From contig JACKNM010000003.1 of the NCBI GenBank assembly GCA_024234875.1, forward strand, positions 805,399 to 869,398: a DNA stretch of 64,000 bases, in the 5' to 3' direction. The position numbers and the translations under genes are program-made. A model generated the notes under the pieces. It saw only the letters and a list, made by a program, of their open reading frames with translations, ran no database searches and was not told the origin of the DNA. Source of the stretch: Ectothiorhodospiraceae bacterium. Lineage in GTDB: Bacteria; Pseudomonadota; Gammaproteobacteria; HK1. Below, one piece after another: positions 48,601 through 57,800 of this stretch (positions are counted from its first letter, which is position 1; each line of letters begins with the position of its first letter).

Positions 48601-51600
48601 CGTCCACGGCGGGCGCCGGCGGGCGAGGGTCGGTCTGCCGACGTACCCCTTCGAGCGGCGCCGCTTCTGGCTCGAGCCGCCGCGCGACGCGGCGCGCGGC
48701 GTGGTGCAGGCCTCCGACCCGGGCGACTGGATCCGAGAGCCGACCTGGGCCCGGGTGAGCCGCACTGCGGGCTCGGCCGTCCCCGCCGACGGGCCGTGGC
48801 TGGTGATCACCGGGCTCAGGGCACGTGGCCACGCGGTGGCGGAGCGGCTCCGTGCGCTCGGCGCCACCGTCACCACGGCCACGTCCGGCGCGGCCTTCGC
48901 CGGCGCGGTGGGCGACCACGTCACCTTCGACCCCGATCTCGACGGCGAGCACCGCCGCCTGGTCGCCGCGCTGGATGCCTGTGGGCGCGGCCCGCGCCAC
49001 GTCGTCGACCTCTCGGCGGTCGATTCCGAGCGCGAGCACGACTGCGCGACCGAGGTGGTCGCCGACGGTCTGGGACGGCAGTGCGCCCTGGTCGCGGCGC
49101 TACTCGCCGAGCAGCCGGCGCGGGTGAGCGACCTCTATCTGGTGACCGCCGGCGCGCACGAGGTGGTCGATGCGGATCTCGCGCGACCGCAGCAGGCCGC
49201 CGCCCAGGCTCTGGCCGTCGCGCTCGGACTCGAGCACCCGCAGATGCGATGCCGCGCGATCGACCTCGGTGTCGCCGATGCCTCGGCGACGACGGCGGCC
49301 GAGGGTGCGATGGAGGCGCTGCTCGCGGAGCTGCGAGCCGGGGCCGACGAGCCGGTGGTCGCGCTCCGTGGCCGCCACCGCTGGGTGCGGCGTTTCGAGC
49401 CGCGACCGCTCGCGCGCCCCGCGGGTCTGCCGGCGCGACTGCGCGAGGACGGCGTCTACGTGGTGCTCGGCGGTCTGGGCGGGATCGGGCTCGAGCTGGC
49501 CGAGTGGCTGGACCGGACGGCCCGCGCCCGCCTGGTGCTGGTCGGTCGGCGCGACCTCGCCGACCGCGGCGAGGACGACGGTGTGGCGCAGGCGCGGCGT
49601 GCGCGCGTGGCGCGGCTGCGCTCGGCCGAGGTCCACGCCTGTGACGTCCGCGACCCCGAGGCGCTGGCCCGCCTGTTGGGGGAGGTCGAGGCACGACACG
49701 GTGCCGTGCACGGCCTGTTCCACCTCGCCGGCGGCGAGAAGCGCCCGCGGCCGATCCGGGATTTCGATCGCGCCGACGCGCTGACCATGCTCGAGCCGAA
49801 GATCCTCGGGGTGGCCGCGGTGGCGACCGCGATCGGGCAGCTCGATCTGGAGCTCGACTTCTGCTGCGTCTTCTCGTCGCTCTCGGTCTTCCTCGGCGCC
49901 GGCGGCTTCGCCGCCTACGTCGCGGGCCATCAGTTCATGGACGCGTTCGCGACGCGCGCCGCCCGCGATGGCCACACCCCCTGGCTGGTGATCGACTGGG
50001 ACAACTGGAACGTCGCACGCCAGGCGTTGCCGCCGGGCACCGAGTCGATGCTCCCGGAGGCGGCGCTCGACGTGCTCGGGCGCTTCCTCGACGACGCGGC
50101 GGGCACGGCGGTGGCGGTCTCGGTGACCGATCTCGCGACCCGGCTCGGTCGCGCGCGTGCGGTCGGTGTCGCCGACACCGCCGCGGACGCGCCGTCGACC
50201 GATGCGGGCGAGGCGTCCGGGCACGACCGCCCCGACCTCGAGAGTCCCTATGTGGCACCGCGGAACCCGGTGGAGGCGACGCTCGCCGGCATCTGGACCC
50301 AGGTGCTCGGAATCGCGCGCATCGGCGTCGACGACAACTTCTTCGAGCTCGGTGGCGACTCCGTGATCAACCTGCAGATCTGCGCGCGCGCGAACCAGGC
50401 CGGTCTCGCCCTGCTGCCCGACATGATCTTCGAGCATCAGACCGTGGCCGAGCTGGCGGCCCGGGTCGCCGGTACGCAGCGGGCGGAGGCCGACCAGGCG
50501 CCGGTCGAGGGGCCGCTCGCGCCGACGCCGATCCAGTGCTGGTTCCTCGACCAGGTGCGGGTGCATCCTGCGCACTTCAACCAGGCTCGCGTGCTCGAGG
50601 TCGCGGCCGAGGTCACGCCGGCGGCGGTGGGCGCCGCGCTCGATGCGCTGGCGACGCATCACGACGCGCTGCGCACGCGCTGCCGTCACGGCGCGTCCGG
50701 CGCGATGTTGGACATCGCGCCAGCGCCCGGTGGATGGCCGCTCGAGCGCCACGATCTCGGCGCGCTCGGAGCGAGCGATCGCGAGCCCGAGATGCACCGC
50801 ATCGCCACCGCGGCGCACGCGAGCATCGACCTCGCCGAGGGGCCGCCGCTGCGTGCGCTGTGGTTCGATCTCGGTGCCGAGCGCAGGCCGCGGCTGGTGC
50901 TGATCGCGCACCATCTGGTGGTCGACGCCCCCTCGTGGCGAATCCTGCTCGAGGATCTGGAGACGGCGTGTCGGCAGGTCACTGCCGGCGAGGTGATCGC
51001 GCTGCCGCCGAAGACGACCTCGGTGGCGGTGTTCGGCGCGCGCGCCCGCGAGCACGCCGCCGGCGCCACGGTGCAGGGCCAGGCGGCGCAATGGCGCGCG
51101 TTGCTCGAGCCACCACCGGCGCCGTTGCCTCGCGACGCCCACGGCGAGAACCGCATGGCGAGCGCGGATGCCGTGCGCGCTGCCCTCGACGCCGACGAGA
51201 CCGCGCGCTTGCTCGCGCTCGGCGCCCGTGCCGGTGCACCCCAGGTCCAGGATTACCTGCTGGCGGCGCTGGCGCGCGCGGTCGCCGGCTGGAGCGGGCA
51301 GCCGGACGTGCTGCTGGAGATGGAAGGCCTGGGTCGCGACCTCTCGATCGAGGGGGTCGACCTCGCGCGGACGGTCGGCTGGTTCACCGCGCTGTACCCG
51401 ATCCGTCTGCGCGCGAGCGCGGCGTCGGGGCTCGACCCCACCGCGGTGCGCGCGCAGACCGCCGGGCTCGCGCGCCGGGGCGCGGAGTTCTCGCTGCTGC
51501 GCTGGCTGTCGCCGGCGGGTGCGCCGGGGGCGGCGCTCGCCGGCCTCGCCCGGCCGGAGATCCTGTTCATGTACGGTGGCCGGGTCGACGATCAGCGACC

Positions 51601-51898
51601 GACGTCGGGCCCGTTCGTGCCGGTGGCGGGCCCGGTGGGCGCCGCCCAGTCGTCGGAGCAGCCCCGCACCCACGTCCTGGAGGTGGCGGCCACCGTCGAG
51701 GCCGGGGTGCTCGCGCTCACCGTGGTCCACAGCCATGCGCTCCATCGGACGAAGACGGTGCAGGGCCTGCTCGAGGCGATGCTCGGGCACCTGCGCGGGT
51801 GGCTCGCCCCGGACCGCGGACCGTCTCCGCCCCCCGCGACATCGCCCGACGGCGACATCGCCAAGATCCTCGAGACCGCTCGGAGACGAGTCAGATGA
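42683..51898 (+). CDS. Hybrid NRPS-PKS: C-A(Ile)-T-KS-AT(malonyl)-KR-T-E
   Basis: 3071 residues. C (HHLVADG at 182), A (about 505-1005; code DAFFLGVTFK, isoleucine-like), T (LGGHS near 1053). KS with Cys1291, His1427 and His1467. AT with Ser1737 in GHSIGEY and a malonyl-type HAFHS near 1833. KR with GGLGGIG near 2261 and Ser2399/Tyr2412, but histidine (2416) where the catalytic asparagine is expected. The final carrier has LGGDS (Ser2560), the form usual for carriers that serve epimerases. An epimerisation-type domain follows (TPIQCWF near 2615, HHLVVDA at 2743, RTVGWFT near 2897). The motif ends in DA, not DG. A malonate unit has no alpha-substituent to epimerise, so the E domain's job is unclear. 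The short C-terminal tail ends in ARRRVR. It overlaps the next gene by 4 bases. Confidence 0.93.
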   Translation: MSGPSEPRPVPVTGDASSAARRRELAERLAQARGLDARRLPLAPRPAGTDAVPLTFAQEGMWFVEQTRPGSTTYNLVLPHALPAPVHRAEVERALAALVARHGALRTVLDGAGASPTMRMVDGWVPALEVVEAAPDVDPARALRAAVLHELGTPFDLAGGPLLRARLVLDRAGGAVLLLAVHHLVADGWSLALITEELDALCEAARDGTEAALPALPIEYADFAWWQRRWSTTRAFESRVERCVERLRGLEPLELPTDHPRPAVPSFRGGAEVLVIDGALRDRVRGLARAGGASEFVTLLAAFFVLLHRYTGQTDLVVGVPLSLRGRPELARVVGLLVNMGVLRLDLAGEPSFADVLGRVRAAVAQALDESDVPYERLVQVLSPDRDLSRNPLFQVAFNLESPPVSGRGDGLAVGGDAQARGDAPLNESTKFDLEVAGRERDGVLQLVFIYSAELFEAATVRRMIAHYRRLLERAAEVAERPVRGLVLLGAEERRAIVEDWNATAHRYPREASIPALLEAVVDARPDALAVRFGDDALDYAALDARANRLAAWLTAHGVGAGTPVGVLLERGVDMVVTWLAALKAGGAYVPLDPEHPTPRLELMLDDAGAPVVVTTEALAARVPGFAGRVLRLDRDAAQIAACASARLPSVAGGDALAYVVYTSGSTGRPKGVAVPHRGVVRLVRDTDYVSLDPDDVVVQLSNASFDAATFEIWGALLNGARVEGVDRDTALRPGALADFLRARGATTLFVTTALFNQVAREAPACFAPLRTVLFGGEAVDPRSVRRVLDAQPPRRLLHVYGPTESTTFATWHVVRSVAADARTIPIGMPIANTTAYVLDPQREPVPVGVPGELYLGGDGLALGYLGQDALTAERFVPDPFGAVGARLYRTGDRVRRRADGAIEFLGRLDHQIKLRGFRIELPEIETVLARQPEVGEVVVLLREDRPGDQRLVAYLTPAAEAAARPDPVALRAGLRAELPDYMVPAAFVVLDAMPVNPNGKLDRAALPAPTETRQVEDEYVAPGNPLEAEVAAIWREVLGVERVGVRDNFFDLGGHSLLALRVRARLAEVLEREIPAVALFRHPTVETLARWLRGGDAVEGAARPAGGLARVDAAPAATGAIAVVGLAGRFPGAADADAFWDNLLAGRETIHVFDDAERRAAGIEESVWRTPGHVPARGLLDGAELFDAAFFGYTPREAERMDPQHRVLLECAWAALEDAGCDPSRFDGAIGMWAGSSFNSYRDLVMRDLAARGEGAGLATLLGAERDFLATRVSYKLDLRGPSLNVQTACSTSLVAVHEACRALRDGDCDMALAGGVSVVAPRVWGYQYQEQGIASPDGHCRPFDADAGGTVPGEGVALVVLRRLDDALRDGDRVRAVIRGSAINNDGADKVGFTAPSVDGQADAIVRALANAGVEPVDVSYVEAHGTGTALGDPIEVSALTRAFGSRAAEVPRCVLGAVKSNIGHLDAAAGVAGLVKTVLALEHRELPPTVHFRRPNPEIDLARAPFRVSAEREPWSVPDGATRIAGVSSFGMGGTNAHVVVEQAPPVAPSEAASRAEQVLCISARSPGALERMAAALAAHLDSHPEQPLVDVAYTLQAGRRPLPLRRAVVAADHAAAARALRAPVSAPVAAPDRPAEVAFLFPGQGAQHPGMARAVYEAEPAFREVVDACLARFRDRHGIDVGEALLAAPHDADAADRLRRTLLAQPALFTVEYALARLWMSWGVVPRAMLGHSIGEYAAACVAGVLSLDDAIDVVAARAVAMDAVEPGAMLAVTLAESELAAMLDADSAVAAVNAPGICVASGPFASMDALEARLRAQGASPRRLHTSHAFHSPMMAPAAAAVARAMQGVSLSAPRIPYLSNVTGTWIRADEATDPDYYARQLRGTVRYAAGLDALGAGGVEVLLEVGPGATLTALAARHPAIADRAATVVSLPPARAAQREAEETPTDPMQRALAALWVAGVAPDWRAVHGGRRRARVGLPTYPFERRRFWLEPPRDAARGVVQASDPGDWIREPTWARVSRTAGSAVPADGPWLVITGLRARGHAVAERLRALGATVTTATSGAAFAGAVGDHVTFDPDLDGEHRRLVAALDACGRGPRHVVDLSAVDSEREHDCATEVVADGLGRQCALVAALLAEQPARVSDLYLVTAGAHEVVDADLARPQQAAAQALAVALGLEHPQMRCRAIDLGVADASATTAAEGAMEALLAELRAGADEPVVALRGRHRWVRRFEPRPLARPAGLPARLREDGVYVVLGGLGGIGLELAEWLDRTARARLVLVGRRDLADRGEDDGVAQARRARVARLRSAEVHACDVRDPEALARLLGEVEARHGAVHGLFHLAGGEKRPRPIRDFDRADALTMLEPKILGVAAVATAIGQLDLELDFCCVFSSLSVFLGAGGFAAYVAGHQFMDAFATRAARDGHTPWLVIDWDNWNVARQALPPGTESMLPEAALDVLGRFLDDAAGTAVAVSVTDLATRLGRARAVGVADTAADAPSTDAGEASGHDRPDLESPYVAPRNPVEATLAGIWTQVLGIARIGVDDNFFELGGDSVINLQICARANQAGLALLPDMIFEHQTVAELAARVAGTQRAEADQAPVEGPLAPTPIQCWFLDQVRVHPAHFNQARVLEVAAEVTPAAVGAALDALATHHDALRTRCRHGASGAMLDIAPAPGGWPLERHDLGALGASDREPEMHRIATAAHASIDLAEGPPLRALWFDLGAERRPRLVLIAHHLVVDAPSWRILLEDLETACRQVTAGEVIALPPKTTSVAVFGARAREHAAGATVQGQAAQWRALLEPPPAPLPRDAHGENRMASADAVRAALDADETARLLALGARAGAPQVQDYLLAALARAVAGWSGQPDVLLEMEGLGRDLSIEGVDLARTVGWFTALYPIRLRASAASGLDPTAVRAQTAGLARRGAEFSLLRWLSPAGAPGAALAGLARPEILFMYGGRVDDQRPTSGPFVPVAGPVGAAQSSEQPRTHVLEVAATVEAGVLALTVVHSHALHRTKTVQGLLEAMLGHLRGWLAPDRGPSPPPATSPDGDIAKILETARRRVR

Positions 51899-54800
51899 CA
51901 AGCGAGATCGCCGACGCGGTGGTGGCGGACATCTTCGAGCTGACGCCGCTCCAGGCGGGGATGCTGTTCCACAGCCTCTACACGCCGGAGTCGACCGTCT
52001 ACCACATCCAGCTCGAGCTGCGCTTCCGCGGCGCGCTCGACCTCGCGCTGCTGCGGCGCGCGTTCGACGCCGCGGTGGTCCGGCACCCGGCATTGCGCAC
52101 CGCCTTCATGTGGGAGGGGCTGGAGCGCCCGCGCCAGGTGGTCTACCACCAGCCGCAGCCCTGGTGGCGCGAGGTCGATCTGCGCGCGCGCGACCCCGCC
52201 GCGCGCGACGCCGAGCTCGAGCGCCTGCGGGCGGCCGACCACGCCGAGCCGTTCGATCTCACCGTCGCGCCGCTGATGCGCATGACCGCGATTCGCACCG
52301 CCGACGACGAGCACCGGCTGCTGTGGTCGTTCCACCACGCCGCGCTCGAGGGTTGGTCGTCCTCCATCGTGCTGGCGGAGGTGCGCGCGCACTACGAGGC
52401 CTGGCTGCGCGGCGCGGTGCCTGCGCTCGCGCCGCCGCGCCCGTTCCGCGACTACGTCGACTGGCTGCAGGCCCAGGATCGCGAGGCGGCGGCGGCCTAC
52501 TGGCGCACGCGCTTCGACGACGTCGAGGTGCCGACGCCGAACCCGTTCGACCGCGGCGACGTGGACCGTCCGGCGCGGGTGGTCGACGTGCGCGAGCACC
52601 TGGTCACCCTCGACGCGGCGCTCTCCCAACGCCTGACCCAGCTCGCGCGCACCGCGCGCGTCACCCCGAGCACCCTGGTCCAGGGCGCCTGGGCCATCCT
52701 CCTCGCGCGTTACTGCGGCGAGTCGCGGGTCGTGCTCGGCGTCGCCACCGCCGGGCGGCCGCCGTCGCTCGCCGGCGCCAACGAGATGGTGGGCCTGTTC
52801 GTCGGCATGCAGCCGGCGGTGGTGGAGGTCGACGATCGTGCTCCGCTGCGTGACTGGCTGGCGACGCTGCAGCGCGAGCAGGCGGCGATGCGTCGGTTCG
52901 ACTACTTCGGGCTCGGCGAGATCCGGGAGGCCACCGGCTTGCCGGCCGGCCGCCCGCTGTTCACCAGCGCCTACGTGTTCGAGAACTGGCTCTCGAGCCT
53001 CGGCGCCGGCGAGTGGGCACCGGGGGTGGCGTTCGAGCTCGGGCGCTGCCTCGCCGGGAGCGACCAGCCGCTCGGACTGGTCGCGCACACCGCGGCGCGC
53101 TGGCAGCTCGTGCTCACCTACGATCCGACCCGCTTCGACCCCGCCGACATCGCGCGCATGGGCGAGCATCTGGGCACGTTGCTCGGTGCCTTCCCGCAGG
53201 GTATCGACCGCCCGCTCGTGGACCTCGGTCTGCTGGCGCACGGCGGCGACGAGCGGGCGCGGGTGCTGGTGGAGTGGAACCGCGACGCGGTGGACTACCC
53301 GCGCGAGGTGCTGATCCACCGTCTGTTCGAGGCCGAGGCGGCACGAGCGCCCGACGCGGTGGCGGTGGTCTGCGAGGACGAGAGCCTCACCTACCGCGCG
53401 CTCGACCGTCGCGCCAACCAGCTCGCCCGCTACCTGCGAGGGCAGGGCGTGGCGCCCGGCGACCTGGTCGGCATCTGTCTGCGGCGCTCGCTCGACGCCA
53501 TCGTCGCGATGCTGGGGGTGCTCAAGGCGGGTGGCGCCTACGTCCCGCTGGACCCCGACTACCCGCGCTCGCGCCTCGGCTTCATGGTCGACGACACCCG
53601 CGCCCCGCTGGTGATTGCCGGACCGGGTCTCGACGACCGCTTCGACACCGCGCGCATTCGGGTGCTCGCGCTCGACGCGCAGCGCCAGGCAATCGATGCG
53701 TGCGCCGCCGATGCACTGCCCGACGACCGGTCGTGGGAGAGCCTCGCCTACGTGATGTTCACCTCCGGCTCGACCGGTCGTCCCAAGGGCGCGAGCATTC
53801 CCCATCGCGCCGTGGTGCGCCTCGCCCGCGGCGCGGACTACGTGCACCTCGGGCCGCAGGAGGTGGTGGCCCAGTTCGCGCCGTTGTCCTTCGACGCCGC
53901 CACGCTCGAGGTCTGGGGCGCGTTGCTCAACGGCGCGCGGCTGGTGGTGATTCCTGGCGACGGCTCGACCCTCGACCGGCTCGGGCCGGAGCTCGCGCGC
54001 CACCGGGTCACCACCCTGTGGCTCACCTCGGCGCTGTTCAACGAGATGGTCAACCACCAGCTCGAGTACCTGCGCGGTGTGCGCCAGGTGCTCGCCGGTG
54101 GCGACGCGCTGTCGCCGGCCCACGTCCGCCGGCTGCTCGCCGCCATCGGCGACGGGCGGCTGGTGAACGGCTACGGGCCGACCGAGAACACCACCTTCAC
54201 CTGCTGCCACGTGATGACGGCTGGTAGCGAGGTCGGTGACAGCGTCCCCATCGGACGTCCGATCGTCGGCACCCGGGTGTACATCCTCGACCGCGCCGGC
54301 CAGCCGGCCCCGATCGGGGTCCCGGGCGAGCTCTGGGTCGGCGGTGACGGGCTCGCCGTCGGCTACTGGGATCGGCCCGAGCTCACCGCCGAGCGCTTCG
54401 TCGAGCGCGACATCGAGGGGGTCGGGCGCGAGCGCCTCTATCGCACCGGTGACCGCGCGCGGTGGCGACCGGACGGCGCCATCGATTTCCTGGGGCGCAT
54501 CGACCAGCAGGTCAAGCTGCGCGGTTTTCGCATCGAGCCTGGCGAGATCGAGGCGGTGCTGGGCCGCCACGCGGCGGTCGCCGACGTCACCGTGGTGTGC
54601 CGCGAGGACGCGCCCGGAGCGAAGCGACTGGTGGCCTACCTCACCACCCGCGGCGTCGCACCGAGCGCGAGCGAGTTCCGCACCCACCTGCGCGCCGAGC
54701 TGCCGGACTACATGGTGCCGTCCGCGTTCGTGGTCCTCGACGCGCTGCCGGTCACGCCCAACGGCAAGGTCGACCGCGCGCGACTTCCCGCTCCGGATCA

Positions 54801-57800
54801 GGGCGCGGAGCTCGCCGGTGGCCCGCGCGCCGCCCCGCGTGGCGAGACCGAGCAGGCGCTCGCCGCGATCTGGGGTGAGGTGCTGCGGGTCGGCGAGGTC
54901 TGGCGCGACGACGACTTCTTCGAGATCGGCGGCCACTCGCTGCTCGCGACCCAGGTCGCGAGCCGCATCCGCGAGGCGTTTGCGGTCGAGCTCCCGCTGG
55001 CCGAGGTGTTCGCCAACCCCACCCTCGACGCGATGGCGCACTGGGTGGAGACGGCCCGCGGCCAGGGTACGGGCGCGGGTGACGCACCGCCGCTGGTCGC
55101 GGTCGAGCGCCCGGAGGTGGTGCCGCTCAGCTTCGCCCAGGAGCGGCTGTGGTTCCTGGACCAGCTGACCCCCGACAGCCCCGCCTACAACATCCCGCTG
55201 GCGATCGAGCTGCAGGGCGAGCTCGACCGCGACGCGCTCCGGCGCACGCTGGCCGCGCTCGTCGCGCGCCACGAGACCCTTCGCACCCACTTCGACGACC
55301 ACGAGGGGCGACCCTGCCAGGTGGTGCGAGCCGAGGTCGAGGTGGCGCTACCGATCACCGACCTGCGAACGCTGGCGGAGCCGGACCGCGAGCCGGCGTT
55401 GCAGCGGCTGATGCGCGAGGAGGCGCTGCGCCCGTTCGACCTCGCCAACGGCCCGGTGATCCGCGCCCACCTGCTGCACGACCGCGAGCAGCACCACGTG
55501 CTCCTGCTCACCCTCCACCACATCGTCGCCGACGGCTGGTCGTTGGGGGTCCTGTTCCGCGAGCTCGGTACCCTGTACCGGGCGTTCTCGCGCCGCGAGG
55601 ACCCGCGCTTGCCGCCACTGCCGGTGCAGTACGTGGACTTCACCCTGTGGCAACGCGAGTGGCTGCGCGACGAGCGGCTGCAGCGCGGCATGGACTACTG
55701 GCGGGGACGCCTGCAGGACCTCCCGGTGTTGCAGCTCCCGACCGATCGCCCGCGGCCGCCGCTGCTGTCGGCGCGTGGTGGCACCCGCGTGCGGGTGCTC
55801 GACGACACGCTGCGCGCCGGGCTCGACCGGCTCTGCCGCGAAGAGGGCGTCACCCTGTTCATGGCCATGCTGACCGGGCTCGCGGCCCTGCTGCGTCGCT
55901 ACAGCGGGCAGGACGACCTCGTCGTCGGCTCACCGATCGCGAACCGCAATCGCGCCGAGACCGAGGGGCTCATCGGGTTCTTCGTCAACCCGCTGGTGCT
56001 TCGGATCGACGCCGCCGGACAGCCCTCCTACCGCGAGCTGCTCCGGCGCGTGCGCGACTGCGCGCTGTCGGCCTACGAGCACCAGGACGTGCCGTTCGAG
56101 ATGCTGGTCGATGCCTTCGAGGCGCAACGCGACCCGAGCCGCAACCCGATGTTCCAGGTCTCGCTCGCGGTGCAGAACGCGCCGGTCGAGCAGCTCGACC
56201 TCGAGGGGCTGACCCTGTCGATGGTCGCGCGCGACGAGCTGGTCACGCGTTTCGACATCGAGCTCCACGTCTGGGAGACCCCCGAGGCGCTGCGGCTGGT
56301 GACGTTCTACAGCAGCGACCTCTTCGACGCGGCGACCATCGAGCGGATGCTCGCGCACTACGAGCGGGTGCTGCGGGCGATGGTCGAGCACCGCCGAGAC
56401 GGCATCGGCGAGACCACGATGCTCACCGCCGACGAGCGGGCCGAGGTGGTGGAGCGGCTCAGTCGCGGACCGTCCACGCCGGCGGTCGACCTCGCGCGTG
56501 GCCGCGGGGTGCTCGAGCGCATCGCCGAGCAGGCCGAGCGGGCGCCGAATGCCATCGCCGTGCGCACCGCGGGCGAGGCCATCGGCTACGCCGAGCTGCT
56601 GTCGATGGCGGGCGGGGTCGCGGCCGCGCTGCGCGACCAGCACGGCGTCCGCCCGGGCGACCGGGTGGGGCTGCTGCTCGACCGGTCCCCGTGGCTGGTG
56701 GCGACCATCCTCGGCGTCCTCGACGCCGGCGCCGCCTACGTCCCGCTGGATCCCGTCTACCCGGACGACCGTATCGACCACATGCTCACCGACAGCGGCT
56801 GCCGGGTGGTGGTGGTCGAGCCGCACTACCGGCCACGCCTCGGCGCCGGGTGTCCGGTGGTCGAAATGCCGACTCTGGCACGAGTCGAGCGCCGCCCCCT
56901 CTCGGCGCGCGCGCCGGCGGCCGATGCGCTCGCCTACGTGATGTACACGTCCGGGTCGACCGGGCGTCCCAAGGGGGTCGCGATCAGCCACCGCAATCTC
57001 GCGCACTACCTGGGGTGGGCCAGCGAGCACTACTTCGCGGGCGACGAGCCGCCGCGCGGCAACTTCGCGCTCTACTCGTCGATCGCCTTCGACCTCACGG
57101 TCACCAGCGTGTTCGTGCCGCTGTTGCGTGGCGCGACGGTGCACGTGTTCGACCAGCAGACCTCGGTGGTGGACGTGCTCTCGACCGTGTTCCGGCCCGG
57201 CAGCGGCATCGACTGCGTGAAGCTCACGCCGTCGCACATCGCCCTGGTGGCCGGGCTCGGCATCGAGCGCACCGACGTGCGGCTCGCGATCGTCGGCGGT
57301 GAGCAACTGGCGATGAAGGCGGTGCGCACGCTGCACGCGCTCAATCCGCGGATGGCGGTCCAGAACGAGTACGGTCCGACCGAGGCGACGGTCGGCTGCG
57401 TGGTCAAGGCGGTGCGCTCCGAGGACGAGGTGGTGTTGATCGGCCGCCCGATCGACGACACGCCGGTCTATGTCCTCGACGAGCGGCTCGAGCCGCAGCC
57501 GGTCGGCATCCCCGGCGAGCTGTGGATCGGCGGCGCCGGCGTGGCCGACGGCGGCTACTGGCAACGGCCCGACCTCACCGCCGAGCGCTTCGTGGCCGAC
57601 CCGTTCGCCGCCGGGACGCGCATGTACCGAACCGGCGATCTCGCGCGGTGGCGCCCGAGCGGCGAGCTCGAGCTCTTCGGCCGGCTCGACCACCAGGTCA
57701 AGATCCGTGGCTACCGGATCGAGCTCGGCGAGATCGAGGCGGTCGCGACCGAGCACCCGGGCGTCGGCGAGACGGTGGTCCTGTGTCGCGAGGACAGCCC

